A DNA stretch of 64,000 nt from Hyphodiscus hymeniophilus (lineage: Eukaryota; Ascomycota; Leotiomycetes; Helotiales; Hyphodiscaceae): the NCBI GenBank assembly GCA_016508695.1, contig VNKQ01000002.1, positions 2,790,001 through 2,854,000 of the forward strand, in the 5' to 3' direction. A program made the position numbers and the translations under genes. Shown piece after piece: positions 21,299 through 32,821 of the stretch (the first letter of the stretch is position 1; each line of letters starts with the position of its first letter). Under the pieces are notes generated by a model that worked only from the letters and a program-made list of their open reading frames with translations, did not search any database and was not told the origin of the DNA.

Positions 21299-24200
21299 GT
21301 TGGAATTGAAAAGAAGTGAGATTTGGATAGAATTGAATGTGCACTGCACTTGGCAAAGGAATGTAAAGCTGCACAGCAGGCTGATTAGAATAAACGAAAG
21401 AACCGAGAGCAGATTAATCCGAAATGAATGAAGGAATCAAAAGCTGATGACTCGAAAGCATCAGAAGGGTACATGGCCAGAACATAATATACTCATCCAC
21501 ATGCCTCCCAACACAGCGGTTACGAGGGACGCAGGAGCAGGGAGGGAAGTTTCATGACACTCACGACAACGAAAAATAAGTACCAACGAAATCTCCTTGT
21601 TATTCGGTGAATTCGGAGCGAGCGGGTTGTTTCTCAGTGTATGTTTGACCGAGAGCCGCTCGATTGAGACCGCTCACGTCGCAGGTTTGGCCTGATGTTT
21701 TGGATTACCACAAGGGTTTGTCTTCTCCCTACTGTCCCAGCTCGCAGACAAAAGATCTCAGAATGTCTCCATTTGGGATCGACACAAGGTATCAGATGCG
21801 CCATTGTGTCGGACCAGAGTGTTCTTACGGTCGCTTGAGTGGATGGATATACTTGGGATGAACCACCATGAAACTCCAAGTGGTTCGAATGTGAGAAGCG
21901 AGTTCAAGGTCTGTGATATGCTCTATTAGCTTTCTCCCTCCACATGTTGTCTGGCGGCGGCAATGTTCTACTATAAACATGACCAATCTAGAGACGAAGA
22001 GTTCCTTCGCAAGATATGTAGGCGGCGTTCCCTATCTAAGCTCTGAGTGAGTTCCCGTCTCTGGGGTTGTGGTACAAGTTCGATCAGTGGGAAAAGAACA
22101 GTGAAAGAATGAACGCAAACGCGAGTTCCGTTGGATGATTGCAAAGTCCACATCAGATCATCGATCATGGATGGCCGATATTCTGAATCCAACCATGTCC
22201 ACAAGGACCCAAGAAGAAATAATCACCGGGGAGGGTTATATCGCGTTTCGCGATACTCAAGGGTCATTCATCACGTGATCGTAATCACCGTCCTCCCGGG
22301 TTTTGGTGTCTATTGTTTATTAATCCGCCGCAGGCTGTGTTTTATGTCCTGTCGAGGCTCTGGCTGTATAAGTATGAAACCCTACAATGAGTTCTCTCAA
22401 AAATTCCTCAAATTTCCGATAGCCGCACTCTCAACCAATCCAACAAAATAGAAAAGCCGCCTCCAACAGCTCATTTTAGACATTCACCCATTCCTCTCCC
22501 TCCCAAACCTCAAAATGGTCATCCGAAACAGTAACGTTGACTTCCAGGGTCCTCGGAGAAGAGTTCTTATGTGATCAGTCAACTCTGTCCTGCGTCTCTG
22601 CCAACGAAGAGAATGAAGACATCGGCGGAGCAGAGGTTCACCACACTCTACTCTCCTGTCTTAATCTCCCCAACCAGAAAGCAGTTATATGTGAGGCGTC
22701 GGAGAGGTTGTCATGTATCGAAACCGTGTCACATCTAGACGTGATCTGCAAGACGATACTATATGCTTGTGGAAAATTCCCAGGCCCAAATTCAGACTCG
22801 ACCAACTTCCGGTACCTCCGCCAAACGATCAAAGACGTCTAGTAGTTCTAGGGCGCTCGATACGCAGGGATTCAAGTATTGGAAAACACCGAAGTTGTTC
22901 AAGTGAATTTGGTAAATGGCTAACCTCTTAGCTTACTGACTCAAGCAGACCTATCCGTTCATTAACACAATCTGGTCCCCTGATACTGATATACGATTCC
23001 TTATTACCAAACCAAAGACTCCATTTACTGGTTGGTCGTGGGGCTCCACAGAATTATTAGATTGTCCTCCAGAACAAAACTTAGGAGATTGGAATACATA
23101 TCATAGTGGGAGCATGTTGAGGTTCAATGGCCCGAGATGTAATCGAAACAAATACTCGCGTTGATAAGGTTGAGGGGAACGAAGAACGCAGATCTTCGAA
23201 GCAGTCGACCCTGTAGCTCAACTTGGTGGATATATTGTGTACAAAGCATGAAGTAGCGCAAGGCTGCTGCCATATGCTTTTTCCCACAGTGTAGAGATTT
23301 GTGAGGAAAATGTAGTGATCGACAGGCGCACGTTGGAACTTGGGGAAGCAAGGAACCTAGTGTTGATCTTGGACGAGAGGAGATGGAAAGTACCTGGCTT
23401 TCTGTTTCCGCGCAAAGGGGAGATCGTTGTGGAGCTTATCTAAGGTTTGAAGCGCTCAAATGGAAAGTTTAAGTTTAAGAGACTTCTTCGACATCCTAAC
23501 CACTTGCATTAGGATCGTTGAGAGAATGAAATGAGGTCTGCCAAAGTCCACCACACTCCATAGGAATGCTGGGTATGAAATCCCAGTCAGTCTTGACCCC
23601 AGTTTTGTTTTTACCTGGGGAACCGGGGATCCTGAGGTACGCCAAAAGGTCTTTCTTCAATGCTAGTGTAGTTGGATTGAAATGCCACACTAGAGACACG
23701 GGACAGAAAGAGTCAAGTGTTTCTCGACTTACGAAGCATCGCTACAAAAGAAAAGTCCTGGCCCTAGCCAGCCTTGGCTGTCTCAACCCTTGTCAGCCAC
23801 CTAGAAGGTCGCAGAGTAACCGTAAGCAAAAGCCAGTGCTAGAGATAAGCTTATGAAGCCTGAACTACAGCGCATGAAGCCTGTCGAACGGCCTAAAACT
23901 AGGCTCCTTGAGCTGATGAGGAGCTTGAACCAGGTACCAAGGTTAGGTTATCCCTACCCTCAAGACTACCGTGACACCAGATCAGCGGCTAAGATGAGAT
24001 CCGGTGAGCCATCAAGCCGTCGAGATCTTGAAATGGGATAGTGGAAGTGTGAAACCGCTTGATTCGTCTAATTAAAGCCAACTATTGATAATGTATGGAG
24101 GTAGACACAACGCCAAGAGAACCTCGACTTCGGTCATTTCAGCTGAGTACCGCATCTTATCTCCACCATGCCGTGCATGCATGGCTCGAAAGACGGATGG

Positions 24201-24878
24201 AAGAAGTAGGAGAGAGAGTGAAATTTTGGCAAACCCATTGCATACCTTCCACTATCCATTATTGCGATAGGACTCGACTCGGGCGAGAGTAGAGCGATAA
24301 AGGCGAGGAGTACGAATGAGAGAGAAAAGGGGAAAAGGGGAAAAGAAGCGAAAGAAGGAAAAGAAGGGAGGGCGGCTGAGTAGCACGCATGCCCTTACCG
24401 TATCAAGAATAGATTGGAAAGGTACCGAGCCGTGCGCCCAGAGGCTGAAGATAGCGAGCGTAGGGCTTTCGATGTTCGAGCCTTTCCGAAAATACTGTGA
24501 CTTGTGGAACCACCTACATACGAAAACACTGATGTTTTGATCGAAAGAGGGGAAGAGGCTTCCCTCGCTGTCCCCAATTGGCTTATTCACTCATGTAAGA
24601 TTTATCGTTGCGCCACGACCTCTACTATCTACCTCCGGAGGTAAACATCGGCTAGCCCCGCCCCTTTCTTTCTATCACGCTCACAGCATAGTAGTGTCCA
24701 CGCAGAGCATGTTTCCTGTGTTCAATCTAATGGCGGCGCCAATACGGCTCGTTCGGCATATACGGAAGATGTATTCCTACTGTATATACTCTGTGCCACC
24801 CGCTGCCGTGGTTCGTGAGAAGAGTTTCGTGACTGAAATGCTCTATCCATCTCGTCTTGGTCACTTGCCGTACTGGCA
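21299..24878. other. 3.6 kb gene-poor stretch
   Basis: No confident gene is found. A promoter-like start at 22515 (CAAAATGG after a C/T-rich leader and a TATA-like TATAAG) leads into a frame that stops after 19 codons. A possible spliced C-terminal piece lies at 22852-23164. Elsewhere, purine-rich tracts (about 24310-24375) and short frames in all phases are seen. It may be a decayed gene or regulatory DNA for the flanking genes. Confidence 0.4.
22852..23164 (+). pseudogene. possible exon pair of an unrecognised or decayed gene
   Basis: An acceptor-like TTCTAG at 22846-22851 is followed by an open segment (ARYAGIQVLENTEVVQVNL). It reads through a GTAAAT...AAGCAG intron of 37 nt (22912-22948) into 71 codons beginning TYPFINTIWSPDTDIRFL and ending at TGA 23162-23164. 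Upstream exons cannot be joined in frame to the start-like ATG at 22515. The intron is shorter than all others here. It may be a decayed gene or chance. Confidence 0.2.
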
Positions 24879-26469
24879 ATGAGGAACCACAGGTTTGCGA
24901 CGCTCCTTTGCGCAATCAATGCAGTATCTCAGGCCTTAGGCCAAATTAGAGGCGTCAATCTTGGAGGATGGTTGACTACGGAACCATGGTAAGCACAGAA
25001 GCCCGATTCCGCTGAGGCCAGCAACTTAATAGAGAACAGGATTGCGCCAACAGTATATGCCCACACAACGGCAACAGATGAATGGGATTTGTGCAATCAG
25101 CTGGGAAAGCAGGCGTGTTTGACGACTTTGCAGGAGCATTGGAGGTTTGTTTAGATCGGCTTCCATGGCTGTGCTACCACTGATGTTTGGACTAGTACTT
25201 TCTACACCCGCGATGATCTGGTGGATATCCGAGCAGCTGGGCTCAACACTTTGAGAATACCGTTAGGTTACTGGGCTGTAGACTTGGAGGACTACGAGCC
25301 ATATGTCAATGGACAGGTTCGTGATGCGGATCCTAAAGAATCAACCCATGGCTAATGCCCAACGCTACAGTATCCTTACCTCATCCAAGCAGTGCAATGG
25401 GCTCAAGAACTTGACCTCTCCGTCATGATCTGCCTTCACGGTGTACCAGGATCGCAAAATGGCTATGCAGGGTCTGGACTCATCGGTCCTATACTCTTTC
25501 CATCCAACACATCGAACACGGATCGAAGTTTGAATGTGCTCAAGAATTTGACGGAAGAGTTCTCGCAGACCTCGTATGGAAATACTGTCTTAAGTGTTGA
25601 ATTGATGAACGAGCCCGGACTTTTTACTGGCCAGTTCACGATGAGCGAGCTGCAGAATTTCTATACTCAGGGTATCAGTACTGTTCATGGTGCAGACGCG
25701 ACTATGAATGTTTCCTTGTCGGGTAAGATAACGCGTTGTGCCGCTTAGGCTTCGTCAATCATACTAATTGAAGTCAATAGATGCATTTTATGGCCCAACG
25801 TACTGGTCCAGCTGGTACACAAAACAAGCAACCAGCAACTTAATCATAGATACCCATTATTTCTACGCCTTCGCACCCAATGTCGAGCTCGATCACGACG
25901 GAATCCTCTCAGATATCTGTAATAACTCTCAACTTCTCAAACAGAATTCCAGCTCCAGCGGCATCCCACCAACAGTGATCGGCGAATGGAGTCTGCAAAC
26001 TGGACTCTCCTCAACTACCGAAACCCAATCATGGCGAACGTGGCTACGGCTCCTTTTCGAAGCACAAATTGCTGCATACACGCCCTCTGAACCGGGCCAG
26101 CCGGGCTTGGGCTGGATATTCTGGACCTGGAAAACGGAGCACGATGTCGATACTTGGTCCTATCGTCGTGGCATCGGGGAGGGATATATTCCAGCAGACG
26201 TCACGGATCCTAGTCTTCTGGTTTACCCGAAGCTGGCCAACGGGTGTCTGGATACGACTTATAATTATACTGCGCCGGCAACAGTGGCAACATATGTGCC
26301 GCCGACTTATGACAATTCCAGTGCTGGACCCAGCGGGTATGGAGGATCGAGTGCGTCGTCGAGCTCCGGGAGCAGTGCGTCGACCAAGAGCGGTGCGCCA
26401 CCTCCAAAGAGGATAGCGGAGGCGTCGTGGGCATTGGTTTTAGCGGGAGCATTATGGGCATGGCTTTGA
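24879..26469 (+). CDS. GH5 exo-beta-1,3-glucanase-like, GPI-type
   Basis: Five exons: 24879-24988, 25040-25144, 25196-25316, 25371-25722 and 25781-26469 (458 residues). A signal peptide precedes IRGVNLGGWLTTEPW, the hallmark start of GH5 subfamily 9 glucanases. LNTLRIPLGYWAV and CLHGVPGSQNG follow. Catalytic acid/base Glu is in ELMNEPG and the nucleophile Glu in VIGEWSL. After GWIFWTWKTEHDVDTWSY the protein ends in a Ser/Gly-rich stretch and a hydrophobic tail (ASWALVLAGALWAWL), so the mature enzyme is probably GPI-anchored at the plasma membrane or wall. By family it removes glucose from, or remodels, cell-wall beta-1,3-glucan. All catalytic residues are present. Confidence 0.92.
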
Positions 26470-26991
26470 ATAATATGGAATCGATGCTTCCATTCATTCA
26501 CCGATGGTGACCTTTTGAAAGGCTCTTTGGGGCTTTAGAGTATCCGCGAAAGACAACACTGACAGGCTTTTCTCGGGGTTTCGCTCTATGAGCTTAACAA
26601 ACAAGAATGTAAATTTGACGGTTGTAGACCCCGTTGGAAACTCTGCGTTCACCGAGGGCAATGGTTGTCGGAGGAGTAAGGAATGGATATGAGAAGAGAA
26701 GCGTAGATCTTGGAAGACTTCATCCTTTGAGTGCTGTACTCATAATGGCTACCATGCCCAGAGAACGGACCTGAATGAGGATAGAAGCTCGACCATAATA
26801 ACCATACACCACAAATAATACCCCATCCCAAACACTCAAGAGGCTCGCTTCAACACTTGTAATAAGTGAGAAATCGTTCATCGGCGGGCCGTATAATGTT
26901 CATTAACCACAACTACTGTACAGTATCCCCTTCATAACCTATCTTAAATACCCCCATCCATGCCCTCACTATCATACAATGTCTCCCCGCC
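26470..26991. other. intergenic, convergent 3' regions
   Basis: The 522 bases between the GH5 gene and the SAPS tail show no supported gene. Confidence 0.5.
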
Positions 26992-27909
26992 CTATTTGTC
27001 CTCCCCCTGCATTTCCGCATGCTGTATCTCCACCATTTCCCCATCATCCGTCTCTACCTCCGCTTCTCCCGTCTTGTCCCTCCCCTCCTCAGCATGCGCC
27101 TCCGCCATGGCAATATGCACAACCTCCTCGTCCTCATCATCATCCTCTAGGCTCGTCCTCCGCTTCGCCTCGGTCGTGACGCTGAGCCTCCTCTTCCCGC
27201 TCGCCCCCTCGACCTGTCCCTCGCCCCCAAACTCATTATTCTCCTCGTCACTGTCGCTATCGGAATTCTGCAGATTCGACTCGTTAGCATACTCTCTGCT
27301 CGCACCTCTGAAATGGTTCCTGCCGTTCTCGTTCCCACCCCCGCTCATCATCTCACCCTTCCCACCGAAGGGCCACAGAGTGGGAAACGACGCCCTCCCG
27401 CTCCGATCAGTGCTCGAGCCGGCACCGCTGGTATTCCAGTGCGCCCCCACACCATCTTCGGGAGGAGAAAATGAAGAATTCGCATGCTGGTGTTGGATAC
27501 CCACATTCTTTTCATGTGCCAATTCTCCCACGACTAGAGGCTCCTCGTTGCCTACCAGCCCCGTGCCCGCAGGCAGATGACCCTTCCCTTCTTCCTCGAC
27601 CTCGAGATCACCGATTGTGAAATCCTTGTCTTCCTCATCGGAATCATCGTCTTCGTCGGCGGCGAAGGGGTTAAGGGTTTTCCTGTGCTCTGATTTCTCC
27701 GCTTCCGAGCTCTCGAGATTCATCTCAGCATTCTGTTTGCTATGGAGTGCGAGACGAGCTGCGAGTTGACGGCGGGCGCGAGACGGTGGTATGTTAAGCG
27801 GTGGAGGCGGAGGCGGGGGAGCGGATGGCGGTTCGAGATCTGAGGTTGTGGCGGTCGTTGTAGAAGGCGTGGTGATGTAGCGTGAGAACTGGGCATTTGC
27901 ATTAGCGTT
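26992..27909 (-). pseudogene. orphaned C-terminal exon of the SAPS gene
   Basis: An open frame of 305 codons plus stop, beginning right after an acceptor-like CCAAG at 27914-27910. It starts NANANAQFSRYITT and contains PPLNIPPSRARRQLAARLAL, which I associate with the C-terminal tail of fungal SAPS proteins, then long acidic Asp/Glu/Ser runs and ends EMVEIQHAEM. It fits in frame directly after the last codon (Glu) of the upstream SAPS exon. No GT donor exists there; instead a TGA stop follows. The frame also extends upstream to a possible ATG at 27972 (MLWVWCC), which does not look like a natural start. Alternatives are an independent gene, a non-canonical splice, or a sequencing error. Confidence 0.6.
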
Positions 27910-28170
27910 CTTGGTCACAAGGTCGCGAAATGGAAAGACGAAAGGCACAAGGCAGCACCACACCCAAAGCAACCATCAGCAATCAAGTCTTGAAAGAGAA
28001 GAATGGAATCAAAAAAGAGTGATATTTTGAACCAACTCATCTCCCATGACCGACGAGACTACGCCAGAAGCCAATGATAAGATGCCACCATGGATCCACC
28101 AATCATGAGAGTAATGTATGAGAAATAATGTACAAGAAAGACGTTCAGCTAGCCATTCATCGTGGACGCT

Positions 28171-31100
28171 TCATTCGGGAAATAAAGGCGTCTCGCGGTC
28201 AAGCTGCTCCAAATACTCGAAATCAACCTCATCGTCGTCGAAACTGTCAAGATTAGGGGCTGGAGGAATAGAGTGACCCACTTCAGCCACGCCACTGTTA
28301 TTCTTCGATCCGTCATCTTCATTGTCCTCGTCCATCTCATCGTCTTCGTCATCGCTAGAGCCGCTTCCAAAGCCGCTGAGAAGTGTTCCACCAGACAAGG
28401 TGAACCCGCTTCCAGTGCCCCCATTTCCGTTTGCGAGATCGATACTGTCGAGCCCAGCTACTCCATTGAGTCCCGCTTCGCTTAAAGCTGATGAAGATCC
28501 TCCAAAGTTGTTGGCTGCGTTGACAGCGTTCATGACGGCTTGCCGTGGTCCAACCGACTGATCAGGTCGTACGCCACCAAGGATCGCATTATCTCGTTCT
28601 CGGGTTTCTGCAAGAGTCACCTCAACGTATGTGATCCACTCGCCATTCATGACCTTCTCAAGAACAGAATCCGAAAGAAGCTCGGGCGGATGCCGTTCTG
28701 TAAACTTTACCACTTCCTCGGCAATTAATGTCAGATGCCCCATGTATCCTAGACGCATCCTATTCTTCTCTTGTGCTTCGTCACTCTTCTTCTGCCCGTC
28801 GACAATCCGCATCGTGATATCGCCGGTCTCAAAGAGGTCAACAGAAAGAGAACGATTGAAGCCACGGTCCATAGGACCATTAAAAACCTGTTGTACAACG
28901 TCATAGACAACATTATGTAGGAAGTTATTCCAAGGGAATCGAAAGAAGAAATCCTGAAAGTCTTAGTAAATGGGGATCATTCATGGGATAACACATACTA
29001 AAATAGTTGGAACAACTTTATGTTCCACGAACTGCATCTTGAGGAAATCACCAACCACTGGAGTAATTGCTTCTTCCAGTGTCGATTGTTGTTGATCATC
29101 AGTATTGCCCATCATAACCAAGTTTGAACTGTCACCGGCCTCTCCCATTGTCGTATCCAAAGTCTCCGAGCTAGCAGACTGCTCCGGGGCGGCGGTGGGT
29201 ATCGAATCATCGACCGGCTCACTCTTTTTGGCGAATAAAGGAGCTGGTTTGTCTTCGGGATGTGGAAGTAACTCTAGAGCGTCAGGTGCTAGTGTTGGTT
29301 GAGTTAACGTCGCTTGATCGGTCTTCTCTACAGCTCGAGGTGGGCTAGGCGCCGATTCCTCCGATGACTCTGGAGATTGCTTGTCCGATGCCGATTCTTC
29401 GCTGTCTTCGGCATGTGAATCGATGGAAGGTGGAGGAGAGGTCATGGTTGTGTCTTCTTCCTCGAAACCGAGGGAATTTACTTGATTTGAGAGTTCTTTG
29501 GTCGGCGAAAGGGGCAGTGGGGTCAATTCCTGTTCTTCTAATTGCGCAGGTTGAGCTAGTTCGATGTTGTTCAGCCTAGGAGAGCTCAGAGGCTCGTCGA
29601 CGAATTCTTCGTCGTCTTTGTCGAGGAAAGAGAGAGGGGTTATTGGTTTTGGTAACTCAGTCGTCTCGATAGGTCTCATCATGAAATCTTCCGGCCTTTC
29701 CTCGAAATCGTCTTTGGAGTCATCTCCTAGATCACGCGAGACTTGCTCGAATCCATCGTCATCAGAAGCGTTTTGAACCTCAAGTTTTCGGGATCCATCA
29801 GGTGAGCCAAGTCGTGTTTGCGTCGAAGACTTCATGTTGAGATTGTCCGGAGTACCAGCTTGGCTATGTGATACCCCCAGCTTGCCCTCGGCCTTTAATT
29901 TTTCCCGCTCGATATCTCGTGCTTTGACGAACTCCTCACTGCCAATCTCGTTCAGAAGACCCATGTTACTGCAGTGCAAAAGTTCTGCCATAAGCTCGCA
30001 AGTTTTGAAGCGATCAAATCCGAGAGGTTCAATCTTCCCTCCAAATGCCGCATTCAATTCTTTACGTTTTATACTGACTGGCCCATCGCCCCCTCCGACT
30101 GTATGGTTGGGACTGAGGATGAGATCCATAAAATCCGGAACTCGTTGGGCAAACATTCTCAGTAGCGTTCCTAGATAGATGGGATCTTTACTCGAGGGAA
30201 CCGCGTTTGGTTCTGCGCCGACGTCTGGGTCATAATCGGAGTTGTTCTTTCGAATGACTTCGATGATAATTCCCACCCCAACGGTCAAAGGATTTCCGCC
30301 CTTCAGCATGTCCGAGATAAGCTTCTCAATGCATGGTTGCGATACAAGCTGTCTCGTCAAAGCATTTGGTCCTATACATGATTGTTCATTTTGGGATGCA
30401 TTGGCCGAGATGGTGATGATTGCCTTTAAGAAGTCACCAGCCGAAGTTTGTGTTGCCCAGGAGTGCTCAGATGATAGGAAAGACAGGAGAGTTGGCATGA
30501 GGTCTTGAGCGTGCAGCCACTGGAAAATGTTAGCACGATCTTCAAAACTCGCGACATGAAATCATACATCAACTATTCCCGCGCCACCATCCTGCTTGTC
30601 TAGACTGATAATTTTAAGGAGCAGATCCATGACCATGGGAGAATCGACATGTTGCAACATGTCATTGACCGCATTATCCAAAGACTTGAACAGATCTAGC
30701 ATCTCCTCGGTCTTCTTGTCTAGCAAGGCCTCGTTGACCTTGGTGAAATAACTGGCTTGTAGAGGGTCCAAAGGGATTGGCATCTTCATGAATCCCCAAA
30801 ACTTGCGCAGCAAGCCTTGATTTTCCATCAAAGCCTCGCATATTGACCAGTTGTCGGATGAGAGGACTTCTGCGGAAACGTATGAGTATCGATTCCGTTT
30901 CTTTTCTTTCTCATCTTCCTCATCTTCGGTGTCTCGAGGTCGTGAGGTTGAACGTTCCTTGCCCTTGGATTCCTCATCCTTTTCTTCTGGAGCCTCGGCT
31001 TCTTCTGGCGCAGGCGTCTCTACTTTGGGAGCGACTACATATTCAAGCAACTTCTCCAGTATCTTATCCTCTCGCAGGTATTCGATCAGCTTCGTATTGT

Positions 31101-31275
31101 GTTGCTTCAGCTCTTGTATAAGGTCGCTCTCGTCTAGGAGCTCTTCGAGTTCGATGCCGGGTTTGTCAAGCAAGGTGTCGATCGTTGAGACCGCAGCGTA
31201 CTGTTGATTTCAGGATTAGCACATGCTGAGGAAGAGGGAAGAGGACGTAATTACACCACCGAATCGCCAGAACAT
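28171..31275 (-). CDS. SAPS-family Sit4/PP6 phosphatase-associated protein
   Basis: Exons 31275-31255, 31200-30568, 30519-28999 and 28953-28171 (introns of 54, 48 and 45 nt), 985 codons to the TGA. The first exon encodes only MFWRFGG, the conserved SAPS start, followed by AAVSTIDTLLDKPGIELEELLDESDLIQELKQ in the next exon. KLIEYLREDKILEKLLEYVV, SDNWSICEALMENQGLL, FRFPWNNFLHNVVYDVVQQV and MDRGFNRSLSVDLFETGDI are further family landmarks. By family it is a regulatory partner of the Sit4-type (PP6) phosphatase, acting in cell-cycle and nutrient signalling. A Ser/Glu-rich region interrupts the helical repeat domain. The frame ends abruptly after ETPLFPE, where homologues continue, and the missing tail is found 264 bases downstream. 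Confidence 0.9.
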
Positions 31276-31901
31276 GGTGGCGTTGGTATGGTGGATGGTG
31301 GGGATGCGATGTTTCCATTCGAGGTCTGATGTCGACAGGACGCTGTTTCTGAGCGCGTGAGTTCTGCCAGGGTTTATCCACTCGGTGAGTTTTCTCGCCT
31401 GAGGCAGAGCAGTCACGATTGTGATTCAGAGTCGAAGCTATTAGACAAGTATTATTAAAGAATATTCAACTTTCCGTTCTTGTCTAACATTTGTTACCCA
31501 CCAGTTTTCTTGGTGTCAATTTGGGCCACGTCGTTATCTGGATCCACATGAAACAAACCTGTACATGTACCTTACTTCCTCGACGGCTGCCACGTGACGA
31601 CCTGGAAACGTCCCAAGACGGATGGAAGGCTCCTGGAATTTGGAGCTTTGTGCATACCTACGTACCACATGAAGACATGACAGCGACGGCTTGATATTCT
31701 GTACGCCGCTGAAGATATTCCCATTGTGTCAAGTTCTCTATCTGTGAATACCTGGAATTCTACAACATATCTTCGCTGGAACCGCGCAGCCTTCAAGAAC
31801 CCCTCCGACACCCCGTCACATCGTGGTGAGCCTCACATCCAGAACTTCGAAACGATCTCTATCTATACTACGAAGACTGCAACTCGCAGCACACCACCAC
31901 A
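31276..31901. promoter_or_regulatory. divergent promoter region of the SAPS and vps60 genes
   Basis: The 626 bases separate start codons on opposite strands and must carry both promoters. I see no specific operator pattern and no further gene. Confidence 0.45.
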
Positions 31902-32585
31902 ATGAATCGACTTTTTGGCGCAAAGAGCTCAGCTCCAAAGCCAACTCTTAACTCCGCCATCTCCAATGTACTCCCCTGCTTCCCTCGCTCTCCCCAACCC
32001 AACTGACAATTTCCCCAGGTCGACGAGCGCGTTTCCTCAATCGACGTAAAACTCGCCAGCATAAACGCCGAATTAACGACCTACCAAACGAAACTCTCCA
32101 AAATGCGCGACGGTCCCGGCAAAACCGCCATCAAGCAGAAAGCCCTCAAGGTCCTGCAGCGCCGGAAGATGTACGAGGGCCAACGAGACCAGCTGCAGCA
32201 GCAGTCCTGGAACATGGAGCAGGCAGGCATGATGCAGGACAACCTCAAGAACGTCATGACGACGGTCGATGCTATGAAGACCACGAACAAGGCGCTCAAG
32301 CAGCAGTATGGGAAGATCAACATCGACAAGATTGAGCGCATGCAGGACGAGATGGCGGATCTGATGGAGGTTGGAAACGATATCCAGGAAAGCATTAGTA
32401 GGAGCTATGATATACCCGAGGATGTGGACGAGGCGGAATTGGACGCGGAGCTGGAGGCACTGGGGGAGGAGGTTGAGTTGGAGGGCGGATATAGCGAGAC
32501 GCCTGCTTTCATGGTGGATGAGGTGCCGCAATTTATTGATGAGGCGCCAGCCAAGGAGGGCGCTGTCAAGGAGGCTGCCGGATAG
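31902..32585 (+). CDS. vps60: ESCRT-III component Vps60/CHMP5
   Basis: Two exons, 31902-31967 and 32019-32585, with a 51-nt intron give 210 residues. The start MNRLFGAKSSAPKPTLNSAI and the following DERVSSIDVKLASINAEL, KALKVLQRRKMYE and MQDNLKNVMTTVDAMKTTNK are Vps60/CHMP5 hallmarks of the Snf7 family. The protein has a basic helical N-terminal half, then an acidic half with ADLMEVGNDIQESISRSY and a C-terminal acidic tail. By family it binds Vta1 and regulates Vps4-driven ESCRT-III disassembly at endosomes. Length matches the family. Its 3' end is 236 bases from the convergent transcription-factor gene. Confidence 0.96.
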
Positions 32586-32821
32586 AGATAAATGTCTTGT
32601 GAGCATAAAGGCGTCAGGTGTTTGGGTTGGGCGTCGGGGCAGCGTTGATTTGAAGGAATCGAGAATCATAAATGAATCTCCCATGACATGCAGAGCCAAA
32701 GTTGCAGGTATGCATCAACGTACCAGTAACACCTGTGAAATCAGCTCTCAATAGGTTTGAGAAGCACGGATTATATTCATTGCGGGCGATGTATAGCTGA
32801 GCCAATGCCAACAATTGTGTT

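Noticed and set aside
22537..22842. 101-codon frame with several cysteines
   Set aside because: No ATG start, no signal peptide, no in-frame splice to the nearby ATG or to the downstream exon pair.
24252..24590. Minus-strand frame with a Phe/Ser-rich stretch
   Set aside because: It reflects a purine-rich tract on the plus strand and has no family resemblance.
27910..27972. Independent gene starting at the minus-strand ATG 27972
   Set aside because: The first 21 residues are unlike the rest, and the following sequence reads as the SAPS tail from a clean acceptor; kept as an orphan exon instead.
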